Below, piece after piece: positions 1-9,186 of a DNA stretch of 64,000 bases. Position numbers and translations under genes: made by a program. The notes under the pieces are model-generated. The model saw only the letters and a list, made by a program, of their open reading frames with translations, had not been told where the DNA came from and ran no database searches. The stretch lies in assembly GCF_003151255.1 (NCBI RefSeq), contig NZ_CP029481.1, positions 1,922,001 through 1,986,000 of the forward strand, in the 5' to 3' direction. The DNA is from Microvirga sp. 17 mud 1-3. GTDB lineage: Bacteria; Pseudomonadota; Alphaproteobacteria; Rhizobiales; Beijerinckiaceae. Position 1 is the first letter of the stretch, and the number at the start of each line of letters is the position of its first letter.

Positions 1-1032
1 GAGAACGCGATCACGGGAGCCGGCAACGACTCCCTCAAGGGCAACGGCGCCGACAACACTCTGAGCGGCAACGCCGGCAACGATGCTCTCTGGGGATTTG
101 AAGGCAACGACATGATGCTCGGCGGAGCCGGCAACGACTGGATGGATGGCGGGCCTGGAGCGGACTACTTCAATGGCGGCGATGGCTGGGACGTGGTGTC
201 GTACCTGCAGACACCATCCACAAGCGGCGGCATTACCGTGAACCTGACGACCAACGCCAATGTTGGCGCGGCTGCGGGAGACAGGCTCTACAATGTAGAA
301 GTGGACCAGGGCACCAATGCCAACGACATGCTCACAGGCCTGGACCGTGGCGGGGGCAATGGCACAGAGCTCCATGGCGAAGGTGGCGATGACGGCTTGA
401 TCGGCAGGGCGGGCGGTGATCGTCTCTATGGAGGCGCTGGAAACGATTGGCTCGACGGTGGGGCAGGCGGCGACCTTCTTGACGGTGGGGACGGCTGGGA
501 TGTGGTCTCTTATTTGAATTCGGAAGGTTCGAGTGGCGGGGTCATCGTCAACATGACCACGAACCAGAACGGTGGCGGAGCGGCTGGCGATACCCTCAGA
601 GGGATCGAAGTTCTGCAGGGTACTAATGCCAGCGACACGCTGATCGGCGTCGACCGGGGCGGCGGCAGCGGCGTGCAGCTCTACGGCGAGGGCGGCAACG
701 ATACGCTTCTCGGCATGGGCGGTGGCGACTACCTGTTCGGCGGTGCCGGGAATGACACCCTCGATGGCGGTGGGGGCAGCAACGCTCTCTCCGGTGGAGC
801 GGGCCGCGATATGTTCCGAGTGACGACGCCCGGTGGGGCCTGCACGATCACGGACTTCACATCGGACGAGCAGATCGTCCTCTCGAGGAGCCTCTTCGGC
901 AGCTTTTCCGATGTCGGCGGCGCGGCATACCAGAACGGGAATGACGTGGTCGTCGCGAGGGGTGGCTTCAGCCTCACCTTAAACAACTTCAAGCTCGCTT
1001 ATCTGGCAGCAGACGATTTCGCCTTCGTCTGA
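1..1032 (+). CDS. RTX (haemolysin-type calcium-binding repeat) protein, 3' part
   Basis: The reading frame is open from base 1, so the start lies outside the window; about 343 residues are visible. They consist largely of glycine/aspartate nonapeptides of the GGxGxDxLx type (for example GGAGNDWLDGGAGGDLLDGG), which bind Ca2+ in parallel beta-rolls. The C-terminus (FKLAYLAADDFAFV) ends in the DDFxF-like signature common in alphaproteobacterial type I secretion substrates, so an exported protein is likely. A module of about 103 residues beginning GGDGWDVVSYL occurs twice in tandem. No catalytic domain is visible, and the function (adhesin, enzyme or surface protein) would depend on the missing N-terminal part. 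No type I secretion genes are in the window. Confidence 0.9.
   Translation, partial: ENAITGAGNDSLKGNGADNTLSGNAGNDALWGFEGNDMMLGGAGNDWMDGGPGADYFNGGDGWDVVSYLQTPSTSGGITVNLTTNANVGAAAGDRLYNVEVDQGTNANDMLTGLDRGGGNGTELHGEGGDDGLIGRAGGDRLYGGAGNDWLDGGAGGDLLDGGDGWDVVSYLNSEGSSGGVIVNMTTNQNGGGAAGDTLRGIEVLQGTNASDTLIGVDRGGGSGVQLYGEGGNDTLLGMGGGDYLFGGAGNDTLDGGGGSNALSGGAGRDMFRVTTPGGACTITDFTSDEQIVLSRSLFGSFSDVGGAAYQNGNDVVVARGGFSLTLNNFKLAYLAADDFAFV
175..483 (+). repeat. Tandem coding repeat, unit 1 (about 103 codons)
   Basis: First copy of a long module inside the RTX gene. It starts GGDGWDVVSYL, continues through an SGGITVNLTTN beta segment and a GTNANDMLTGLDRGGGNG segment, and ends in nonapeptide repeats. The second copy follows immediately in the same frame. 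Confidence 0.85.
484..792 (+). repeat. Tandem coding repeat, unit 2 (about 103 codons)
   Basis: Second copy of the RTX-gene module (GGDGWDVVSYL, SGGVIVNMTTN, GTNASDTLIGVDRGGGSG, then nonapeptides). It is similar to unit 1 but clearly diverged at both base and residue level, so the duplication is not recent. Confidence 0.85.
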
Positions 1033-1090
1033 GGCCGTCGAGGACGGGCTGCAAGGGAAGCGTTCGGCACTTCCTCATGTCCCGAAATAC

Positions 1091-1120
1091 GAAAGGGCAG
1101 GTCCTAGGACCTGCCCTTTC
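1091..1120. terminator. Bidirectional terminator hairpin between convergent genes
   Basis: A perfect 30-base palindrome centred on CCTAGG, with GAAAGGGCAGG on the left arm and its exact complement on the right. It lies between the stop of the RTX gene and the stop of the convergent hydrolase, so it can serve both. The A/T ends of the arms stand in for a U-tract. Confidence 0.8.
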
Positions 1121-1144
1121 GCGTCAAAGACTAAGAGTTTTGGC

Positions 1145-1801
1145 TCAGGCGGCCTCTTCGGCCTTTCCGAGGCGCTTGTCCAGGTATTCGTCGACAGCCA
1201 CCATCAGCTCCTCGACCTTGCCGTCGAAGAAGTGGTTGGCGCCCTCGACGACCGCGTGCTCGAGCTTCACGCCCTTCTGGGTCTTCACCTTCTCGATGAC
1301 GCTGACCACGTCCTTCACAGGTGCGACCCGGTCCTCAGATCCATGGACGAAGAGGCCCGAGGAAGGGCAGGGAGCCAGGAACGAGAAATCGTAGCGGTTC
1401 GCCATGGCGGCGATCGAGATGAAGCCCTCGATCTCCGGGCGGCGCATGAGAAGCTGCATGCCGATCCAGGCGCCGAAGGAGACCCCGGCGATCCAGCAGG
1501 CGCGGGCGTCCGGGTTCATGGCCTGGGCCCAGTCGAGGGCGGCGGCTGCATCCGACAGCTCGCCCTGCCCATGGTCGAAAGCGCCCTGGCTGCGGCCGAC
1601 GCCGCGGAAATTGAACCGCAGGACCGAGAAGCCACGGTTCACGAAATCGTAGTACAGGTTGTACACGATCTGGTTGTTCATCGTGCCGCCGAACTGCGGA
1701 TGGGGATGAAGCACGATCGCGATCGGCGCCCCTTTCTGCTTGGCTTGCTGGTAGCGACCCTCGATGCGGCCAGCCGGCCCAGTGAAGACGACCTCAGGCA
1801 T
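1145..1801 (-). CDS. Alpha/beta hydrolase (dienelactone hydrolase-like)
   Basis: 218 residues with a full alpha/beta-hydrolase pattern: the early HPHPQFGG turn (HxxPxxGG, oxyanion-hole region), the FNFRGVGRSQG strand and loop, the nucleophile elbow GVSFGAW (Ser in GxSxGA), an acid region HGSEDRVAP, and the catalytic His in EGANHFF. Cytoplasmic; no signal peptide. The substrate cannot be told from sequence, although this short single-domain form is widely conserved in alphaproteobacteria. It is convergent with the RTX gene and divergent from the suf operon. The ATG is the first in-frame start. An esterase or acyl hydrolase role is likely but not assigned. Confidence 0.85.
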   Translation of the reverse strand: MPEVVFTGPAGRIEGRYQQAKQKGAPIAIVLHPHPQFGGTMNNQIVYNLYYDFVNRGFSVLRFNFRGVGRSQGAFDHGQGELSDAAAALDWAQAMNPDARACWIAGVSFGAWIGMQLLMRRPEIEGFISIAAMANRYDFSFLAPCPSSGLFVHGSEDRVAPVKDVVSVIEKVKTQKGVKLEHAVVEGANHFFDGKVEELMVAVDEYLDKRLGKAEEAA

Positions 1802-1886
1802 GAATACGAACCTCTCAACCGACCTCCCCGTCAGGAGAGGAAAAGCGCTGCAGCCTTGACTTCAGGCCCCGGATTTCGGTAAAATC

Positions 1887-1903
1887 TTTAGAACTGTTCT
1901 AAA
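1887..1903. promoter_or_regulatory. Irr box (iron control element) upstream of the suf operon
   Basis: A perfect 8-1-8 inverted repeat, TTTAGAACTGTTCTAAA. It matches the known Irr-binding iron control element of Rhizobiales, TTTAGAA-N3-TTCTAAA. It lies 125 bases upstream of the chosen start of the first suf gene, in the right place to control the operon. Irr is a haem-responsive Fur-family regulator that acts mainly under iron limitation. Seen: the palindrome and its position. Inferred: binding by Irr. Confidence 0.85.
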
Positions 1904-2028
1904 GTGTAACTGTGTTTCCTGGGTTCTGCCTTGGCCTCGGCCGGCGGATCCCGACAGAATGTGGTTGCGGTGCTTTAGCATGGCAACCAGGGGCAATTGC
2001 AAGACATTCGTGCAATTCGGCGAGCAGG

Positions 2029-3192
2029 ATGACAGCGGTTCAACGCATCTACCTTGACTACAACGCTACGGCGCCGCTCCGGCCCGAAGTGGCGGACGAG
2101 GTCGTGCGTGCGCTCGCGCTGCCCGGAAATGCCTCCTCGGTCCATGCGGAAGGCCGCGCGGCGCGTGCCTGCATCGAGCGCGCCCGGGAGCAGGTGGCGG
2201 CGCTCGTGGGCGCACGGGCCAAAAATGTGATTTTCACCAGCGGCGGCACCGAGGCGAGCAACACGGTGTTGTCCCCGTCGTTTCGCCGCCTGGGGCAAGA
2301 GGGGGCAACCCGCCTTCTGATCGGCGCCACGGAGCATCCGTGCGGCCTCAACGGTCACCGCTTTTCGGCCGATTCCGTCGCCACGCTGCCGGTCGACCAT
2401 AGCGGCGTCGTGGATCTGGACCGGCTGCGGGAGCATCTGGGGGAGGAGCGGGTACTCGTCTCCGTCCAGCTCGCCAACAACGAGACCGGCGTCCTCCAGC
2501 CCGTCGCGGAGATCGCCCGCCTCGTCCAGGACCATGGCGGTCTCGTCCACAGCGATGCGGTCCAGGCAGTCGGTAAGATCCCGGTCGACGTAGCTGCCCT
2601 GGGGGTCGATGCCCTGACCCTTTCGGCCCACAAGATCGGCGGCCCGAAAGGGATTGGTGCGCTGATCCTGGCCTCAGACCAGCTCGAAGTCGCGGACAGG
2701 CTGATACGCGGCGGTGGGCAGGAGAAGGGCCACAGGGCCGGGACAGAGAACGTAGCCGCCATCGCGGGCTTCGGCCTGGCGGCGGAGCTGGCACGGGCGG
2801 AGCTCAACCAGGAGGCTGCGCGTCTCGAAGCGTTGCGGGACGAGGCGCAGGCTCTCATCCGGCGTGTCGCCCCCGATGCGGTCATCATTGCCGGAGAGGC
2901 GCGGCGGTTGCCGAACACCTTGGCTTTTGCCATACCCGGCCTAAAGGCCGAAACCGCCCTGATTGCTTTCGACCTGGAGGGAATCGCCCTGTCGTCGGGC
3001 TCGGCCTGCTCCTCGGGCAAGGTTCGTCGTTCGCACGTCCTCGATGCCATGGGGGTCGATCCCCAGCTGGCCGAGGGGGTGCTGCGCGTCAGTTTGGGGT
3101 GGAAGACGACGAAAGAAGACGTGATCCGCCTGGCGGAGGCGTGCGAAAGGGTGGTGAACACCCTATATAAGCGGAGAGCGAGCGCGGCCTGA
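2029..3192 (+). CDS. Cysteine desulfurase, IscS/NifS-like (group I)
   Basis: PLP enzyme that takes sulfur from L-cysteine for Fe-S cluster assembly. About 387 residues from the ATG at 2029, where the text MTAVQRIYLDYNATAPLRP matches the family N-terminus; an in-frame start at 1912 would add 39 unrelated residues. Visible motifs are TSGGTEASN (PLP phosphate loop), the Schiff-base lysine in LSAHKIGGPKGIGAL, and the active-site cysteine in SSGSACSSGKV, a group I-type loop. First gene of the suf operon, behind an Irr box. A second desulfurase (sufS, group II) lies 4 kb downstream in the same operon, so the two probably divide the work; in rhizobia this gene is often called sufS2 or nifS-like. Confidence 0.93.
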   Translation: MTAVQRIYLDYNATAPLRPEVADEVVRALALPGNASSVHAEGRAARACIERAREQVAALVGARAKNVIFTSGGTEASNTVLSPSFRRLGQEGATRLLIGATEHPCGLNGHRFSADSVATLPVDHSGVVDLDRLREHLGEERVLVSVQLANNETGVLQPVAEIARLVQDHGGLVHSDAVQAVGKIPVDVAALGVDALTLSAHKIGGPKGIGALILASDQLEVADRLIRGGGQEKGHRAGTENVAAIAGFGLAAELARAELNQEAARLEALRDEAQALIRRVAPDAVIIAGEARRLPNTLAFAIPGLKAETALIAFDLEGIALSSGSACSSGKVRRSHVLDAMGVDPQLAEGVLRVSLGWKTTKEDVIRLAEACERVVNTLYKRRASAA

Positions 3193-3260
3193 GCGGCCAC
3201 GTTTGCCTTTCCATGTCATCAACCCGCGGCCCTTGAAGCCGTGAGCGGTGGGAGAGACAG

Positions 3261-4733
<1,473 letters not shown>

Positions 4734-4751
4734 TCGAAAACCCGCGACGTC

Positions 4752-4783
4752 GTCCCGGCCGAGGCTCAGCGGCGGGCCGGGAC
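4752..4783. repeat. Intergenic hairpin in the sufB-sufC gap
   Basis: Arms GTCCCGGCC and GGCCGGGAC around a 14-base loop, just after the sufB stop. It is followed by a second GC-rich palindromic stretch (ATCCCGG to CCCGGGAT, about 4812-4840). There is no T-run, so it is not a classic terminator. A REP-like element or mRNA-stability hairpin is more likely. Confidence 0.6.
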
Positions 4784-4861
4784 CGTCGAAACCAGTTTAA
4801 TTCGGATAGCGATCCCGGCTCACGCGATGCGCGCCCGGGATGACGTGGATGGAAGTTCATC

Positions 4862-5614
4862 ATGCTCGAAATCAAGAACCTTGTTGTCCAGATCGAGGAC
4901 AAGCGCATTCTCAACGGGCTCGATCTCACCGTGAACGATGGCGAGGTCGCGGCCATCATGGGGCCGAACGGCTCCGGCAAGTCGACCCTGTCCTACGTGA
5001 TCGCCGGCAAGGAGGATTATGAAGTCCTCGACGGCGAGATCCTGCTCGACGGTCAGAACCTTCTGGAGATGGAACCGGATCAGCGGGCCGCGGCCGGCGT
5101 GTTCCTGGCCTTCCAGTATCCGCTGGAGATCCCGGGCGTCGCCTCTATGACGTTCCTCAAGGCAGCGCTCAACGCCCAGCGCAAGGCGCGCGGCGAGGAC
5201 GAGCTGACCACGCCGGACTTCATCAAGCGCGTGAACGCCGCTGCCCAGCAGCTCGAAATCCCGAAGGACATGCTCAAGCGTGCCCTCAATGTCGGCTTCT
5301 CGGGCGGTGAGAAGAAGCGCATGGAGATCCTCCAGATGGCGCTGCTCCAGCCGACCTTCTGCATCCTGGACGAGACGGATTCGGGCCTCGATATCGATGC
5401 GCTCCGCATCGTGTCGGAGGGCGTGAACGCCCTCCGTTCGAAGGACCGTTCGTTCCTCGTCATCACCCACTACCAGCGCCTGCTCAACCACATCGTGCCC
5501 GACACGGTGCACGTGATGTCGTCCGGACGCATCGTGAAGTCGGGCGGCAAGGAGCTGGCGCTCGAGCTCGAAGCCAACGGCTATGCCGATTACCGGGACA
5601 GCGAGGCCGCGTGA
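4862..5614 (+). CDS. sufC: Fe-S assembly ATPase SufC
   Basis: 250-residue ABC-type ATPase without membrane partners; it drives the SufBC2D scaffold. Walker A is [10 protein letters not shown], the Q-loop AFQYP, the SufC-type signature [14 protein letters not shown], and Walker [18 protein letters not shown] (DE..DSGLD instead of the usual DEPT, typical of SufC). The switch histidine is in VITHYQR. The start is the ATG at 4862. The stop is separated from the sufD ATG by a single base, so translation is probably coupled. Confidence 0.97.
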   Translation: MLEIKNLVVQIEDKRILNGLDLTVNDGEVAAIMGPNGSGKSTLSYVIAGKEDYEVLDGEILLDGQNLLEMEPDQRAAAGVFLAFQYPLEIPGVASMTFLKAALNAQRKARGEDELTTPDFIKRVNAAAQQLEIPKDMLKRALNVGFSGGEKKRMEILQMALLQPTFCILDETDSGLDIDALRIVSEGVNALRSKDRSFLVITHYQRLLNHIVPDTVHVMSSGRIVKSGGKELALELEANGYADYRDSEAA

Positions 5615-5615
5615 C

Positions 5616-6929
5616 ATGGCTGACGTGACTCTCATGAAGACGCCTGCCGAGACCGGGCTGGCGCAGGCCTTCGAGGCCGCCAGATCCCTTCTTCCGGGCG
5701 ATGGGGAATCCCGCGCAAAGGCCTTCGAGGTCTTCAATCGGAACGGCCTCCCGCATCGTCGCGTGGAGGAGTTCAAATACACGGACTTGCGCGCGCTCAT
5801 GCGCGAGGCCGCTCCCTTCGCGCCCAAGCCCTCTGCGGTGCAGGCGCGTGCGGCGCTCGACGGCGCGACAGCCTTCGTGGGCGTTCCGGCCCTGCGGGTG
5901 CCGTTCGTCAACGGCCATTTCGTGCGTGAGGCTGTGGCTCTCGACTCTCTTCCGGAAGGGGTCGAGATCGTGCCACTCGCGGAGGCCCTGGCCTCCGGTC
6001 ACGATTGGCTGGCGCATCTGAGCCCGATCGAATGGGCGGCCGAGAATCCGGTCTATCAGCTCAACACCTCCTTCATGGCGGATGGCGTGATGCTGCGCAT
6101 CGCCGGGTCGGTGGAGACGCCGATTCACCTGCGCTTCGTCACGGTAGGGGATTCGGCCGTGGCGACTGCGACCCGGGTGCTCGTCCTTGTGGAGGACGGC
6201 GCCTCGGTCACGCTCCTGGAAAGCCATGAGAGCAATGACGGCGCGGGCCACCAGCCCAACGACGTGGTCGAGCTGATCGCCGGAGACGAGGCCAAGGTCC
6301 GCCACGTCCGCCTGAACGCCGAGGGTGACCGGGCGCTTGCGCTGTCGACCCTTGCGGCCAAGATGGGAACCGAGACGCAGCTCACCAGCGTCAACGTGAC
6401 CACGGGGGCGGCAGTGTCCCGCCATCAGGTCTTCGCGCGGTTCGACGGCGAGAACGCGCACGCGCAGATCAACGGCGCGACGATGATCAAGGGCCGCCAG
6501 CATGCGGATTCGACCCTCGTGGTCGAGCACGCGGCGCCCCATTGCGAAAGTCGCGAGCTGTTCAAGACCGTCATCGACGACGAAGCGACCGGCGTGTTCC
6601 AGGGCAAGATCATCGTGCCCCACCACGCCCAGAAGACGGACGGACGGATGATGTCGGCCGCGCTTCTCCTCGCGGAGGGCGCCGCGATGAACAACAAGCC
6701 GGAACTCGAGATCTTTGCCGACGACGTGCAATGCGCCCACGGCGCCACCTGCGGCCAGCTCGATGAGGACCTGCTGTTCTACCTCATGGCCCGCGGGTTG
6801 CCGCGGAAGGAGGCCGAAAGCCTTCTCGTCCAGGCGTTCCTCAGCGAGGCCGTCGAGTTCGTCGACAACGAGGCCGCCCGCGAGGCGCTGGTCGCGGAAG
6901 TCGAGGAGTGGCTGCAGAAGCGGGCCTGA
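5616..6929 (+). CDS. sufD: Fe-S cluster assembly protein SufD
   Basis: 437 residues; SufB paralogue and third subunit of SufBC2D, needed for iron acquisition. The C-terminal beta-helix core contains HHAQKTDGRMMSAALLL, the conserved histidine region DVQCAHGATCGQLDEDLLFY, and the ARGLPRKEAESLLVQAFL tail shared with SufB. The N-terminal part includes the RRVEEFKYTDL motif typical of SufD. Start chosen at the ATG one base after the sufC stop; an in-frame ATG at 5583 lies inside sufC. The 136-base gap to sufS is filled by a GC-rich palindromic repeat. Confidence 0.95.
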   Translation: MADVTLMKTPAETGLAQAFEAARSLLPGDGESRAKAFEVFNRNGLPHRRVEEFKYTDLRALMREAAPFAPKPSAVQARAALDGATAFVGVPALRVPFVNGHFVREAVALDSLPEGVEIVPLAEALASGHDWLAHLSPIEWAAENPVYQLNTSFMADGVMLRIAGSVETPIHLRFVTVGDSAVATATRVLVLVEDGASVTLLESHESNDGAGHQPNDVVELIAGDEAKVRHVRLNAEGDRALALSTLAAKMGTETQLTSVNVTTGAAVSRHQVFARFDGENAHAQINGATMIKGRQHADSTLVVEHAAPHCESRELFKTVIDDEATGVFQGKIIVPHHAQKTDGRMMSAALLLAEGAAMNNKPELEIFADDVQCAHGATCGQLDEDLLFYLMARGLPRKEAESLLVQAFLSEAVEFVDNEAAREALVAEVEEWLQKRA

Positions 6930-6936
6930 TCTTTCG

Positions 6937-7050
6937 CCTCCCCACACGGGGGAGGCCGACGCGGAAAGCGTCGGGTGGGGGTGCGGGCGTCAACCCGGAT
7001 TCAGTCCGGCGCCGGCATCCCCACCCGGACCCTCCCCGCAAGGAGGAGGG
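6937..7050. repeat. GC-rich palindromic intergenic repeat (sufD-sufS gap)
   Basis: Starts CCTCCCCACACGGGGGAGG, passes through GGGTGGGGGTG and CCCCACCCGG, and ends CCCTCCCCGCAAGGAGGAGGG, so the two ends are near-complementary. Related elements with the same order of motifs occur at 53191-53284 and 57342-57454. This is a dispersed non-coding repeat family; here it interrupts an operon without breaking gene order. Confidence 0.7.
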
Positions 7051-7065
7051 AAGGAGCGAAGCAAT

Positions 7066-8301
7066 ATGAACGCACCCTTCACACCTTACGACGTCGAGGC
7101 GGTCCGGGCCCAGTTCCCGATCCTGGCATGCCAAGTCTACGGCAAGCCGCTCGTCTATCTCGACAATGCGGCCTCGGCCCAGAAGCCGCGGGCGGTGATC
7201 GACGCCATGGTCAACACCATGGAGACGGGCTACGCCAATGTTCACCGCGGCCTGCATTACATGGCGAATGCCGCGACCGAGGGTTTCGAAAGGGCGCGCG
7301 AGACCGTCCGGACCTTTCTGAATGCCGGATCCGTAGACGAGATCGTCTTCACCAAGTCAGCCACGGAAGCCTACAACCTCGTGGCGGATTCCTTCGGCCG
7401 TATGGCCATCGGGGAGGGGGACGAGATCATCCTCTCCATCATGGAGCACCATTCCAACATCGTGCCGTGGCACTTCCTGCGTGAGCGAAAGGGCGCGGTC
7501 ATCAAATGGGCGCCCGTGGACGAGGAGGGCAACTTCCTCCTCGAGGAATACGAGAAGCTCTTCTCGCCCCGCACGAAGATCGTCGCCATCACGCACATGT
7601 CCAACGTGCTTGGTACGGTGACGCCGATCAAGGAGATTATCCGCATCGCCCATGCCCACGGGGTCCCGGTGCTGGTCGACGGCGCGCAGGGCGCCGTCCA
7701 TCTCGACGTGGACGTGTGCGATCTCGATGCAGATTTCTATGTCCTGACCGGCCATAAGGTCTACGGACCGACCGGGATCGGCGTGCTCTACGGCAAGAAG
7801 GAGCTTCTCGCGCAGATGCCGCCCTACCAGGGCGGCGGCGAGATGATCCAGGAAGTGCGCCGGGACACGATCACCTACAATGATCCTCCCCACCGGTTCG
7901 AGGCCGGGACACCAGCCATCATCGAGGCCATCGGGCTCGATGCGGCCCTGCGCTTCATGATGGAACTCGGCCGCGAGAACATCCGCGCCCATGAGGCGGC
8001 ACTCTCGGACTATGCCCATCAGCGCCTAGGAGCCATCAACTCCCTGCGTATCTATGGCCGCGCCCGTGAGAAGGGGGCCATCATCGCCTTCGACATGAAG
8101 GGCGCCCATGCCCACGACATCGCGACCGTGATCGATCGCCAGGGCATTGCCGTGCGGGCCGGAACCCATTGCGCCATGCCGCTTCTGGAGCGATTCGGCG
8201 CGACCGCGACCTGTCGCGCGTCATTCGGCCTCTACAACACCCTGGAAGAAGTGGATAAACTGGCCGAAGCCCTTCAAAAGGCCGAAGCCCTGTTCGCGTG
8301 A
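7066..8301 (+). CDS. sufS: Cysteine desulfurase SufS (group II)
   Basis: 411 residues, the standard SufS/CsdA length. MNAPFTPYDVEAVRAQFPIL opens the family fold. LVYLDNAASAQKP and YANVHRGLHY are SufS hallmarks, the PLP lysine is in VLTGHKVYGPTGIGVLYG, and the catalytic cysteine is in RAGTHCAMPLL on the group II loop. It donates persulfide sulfur to the SufBCD scaffold, usually through SufE or SufU; neither is seen here, although SufT follows. Start at the ATG at 7066 behind AAGGAGCGAAGCA. A longer in-frame reading runs back through the repeat and sufD and is not credible. Confidence 0.96.
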   Translation: MNAPFTPYDVEAVRAQFPILACQVYGKPLVYLDNAASAQKPRAVIDAMVNTMETGYANVHRGLHYMANAATEGFERARETVRTFLNAGSVDEIVFTKSATEAYNLVADSFGRMAIGEGDEIILSIMEHHSNIVPWHFLRERKGAVIKWAPVDEEGNFLLEEYEKLFSPRTKIVAITHMSNVLGTVTPIKEIIRIAHAHGVPVLVDGAQGAVHLDVDVCDLDADFYVLTGHKVYGPTGIGVLYGKKELLAQMPPYQGGGEMIQEVRRDTITYNDPPHRFEAGTPAIIEAIGLDAALRFMMELGRENIRAHEAALSDYAHQRLGAINSLRIYGRAREKGAIIAFDMKGAHAHDIATVIDRQGIAVRAGTHCAMPLLERFGATATCRASFGLYNTLEEVDKLAEALQKAEALFA

Positions 8302-8310
8302 GGATAGCCT

Positions 8311-8694
8311 GTGAACGATCTGACCCCGACTGCCAATGCGCCCGAAGCGCCGCAGGTGGCCTCAAGCGCCGGAATCCCGCCGGAAGAGCTCGACCGTATG
8401 ACGGACGACATCGTGGCGGCTCTCAAGACCGTTTACGATCCTGAGATCCCAGCCGACATCTACGAGCTCGGCCTCATCTACCGCGTCGAAATCGAGGATG
8501 ACCGGAACGTCACCATCGACATGACCCTGACGGCTCCCGGGTGCCCCGTAGCCGGCGAAATGCCGGGCTGGGTTGAAAATGCGGTTTCGACCGTAGCGGG
8601 TGTGCAGGGCGTCAAGGTGAACATGGTCTTCGACCCACCGTGGGATCAGAGCCGCATGTCCGACGAGGCTCGGGTTGCCCTGGACATGTGGTAG
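8311..8694 (+). CDS. sufT: SufT, MIP18/DUF59-family Fe-S assembly factor
   Basis: 127 residues. The DUF59 core is clear: LKTVYDPEIPADIYELGLIY, the MTLTAPGCPVAGEMPGWV segment with the conserved reactive cysteine, and NMVFDPPWDQSRMSDEARV. Stand-alone DUF59 proteins in suf operons (SufT) help Fe-S protein maturation, especially when Fe-S demand is high. The start is GTG at 8311, ten bases after the sufS stop, with AGGATAGCC before it. The N-terminal 25 residues are low-complexity and unlike the family core. It is the last gene before the operon is interrupted. Confidence 0.92.
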   Translation: MNDLTPTANAPEAPQVASSAGIPPEELDRMTDDIVAALKTVYDPEIPADIYELGLIYRVEIEDDRNVTIDMTLTAPGCPVAGEMPGWVENAVSTVAGVQGVKVNMVFDPPWDQSRMSDEARVALDMW

Positions 8695-8706
8695 GCCGCG
8701 GCCGCC

Positions 8707-9186
8707 TCAGTCTCGGCCTTCTGAGCCGACCGGTTTCCTGAAATACACGACCCTCTCCGTCTCTGCGAAGCCGAGGGCTTTATGCATGGCCTGCGAGGCG
8801 ACATTCGCAAGGTCCGCGTCAGAGGCCAGCTCCCGGCATCCTTTGGCCTGAGCCCAATTTTCGAAGGCCCTCACAAGCCTCCGGGCGATCCCTCGACGCC
8901 GATAAGGTGGCGCAACGTAGAGACCTTCAAGAAATCCGACCGGAGAGGTCGAACAGCCGTTCACGTAGTCATGCCGAAGCGCTGCTTCCGCGAAGCCCAC
9001 GGGGCCGTGTCCGTCGAGATGGGCCAGGAAAGCGACGCCGTTCCCCTGATCCGCGAGGATGGAGATCGTTTCGGCGCGGTGCTCCTCGGGGCTCGTCTCC
9101 GGCCAGAGGGCATGCCGGAGGCTTGCCCATTCCGAAAGGCTCTCACGGGTGGCTTCCGCTATGCGGATCGAATCGTGCGTGTTCAT
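8707..9186 (-). CDS. Aminoglycoside 6'-N-acetyltransferase-like GNAT protein
   Basis: 159 residues, a single GNAT fold. It resembles the AAC(6')-I branch closely: the N-terminal LRHALWPE (family: R.. LWP), then LRHDYVNGCSTSPVGFLEGL, the acetyl-CoA loop YRRRGIARRLV, GCRELASDADLAN and HKALGFAETERVVYFRK. That combination is characteristic of chromosomal aminoglycoside 6'-acetyltransferases, though some close homologues have other or unknown substrates. Start chosen at the ATG whose first bases overlap the stop of the upstream antiporter gene (ATGA overlap, translational coupling); a longer reading would run deep into that gene. Resistance is inferred, not shown. Confidence 0.8.
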   Translation of the reverse strand: MNTHDSIRIAEATRESLSEWASLRHALWPETSPEEHRAETISILADQGNGVAFLAHLDGHGPVGFAEAALRHDYVNGCSTSPVGFLEGLYVAPPYRRRGIARRLVRAFENWAQAKGCRELASDADLANVASQAMHKALGFAETERVVYFRKPVGSEGRD

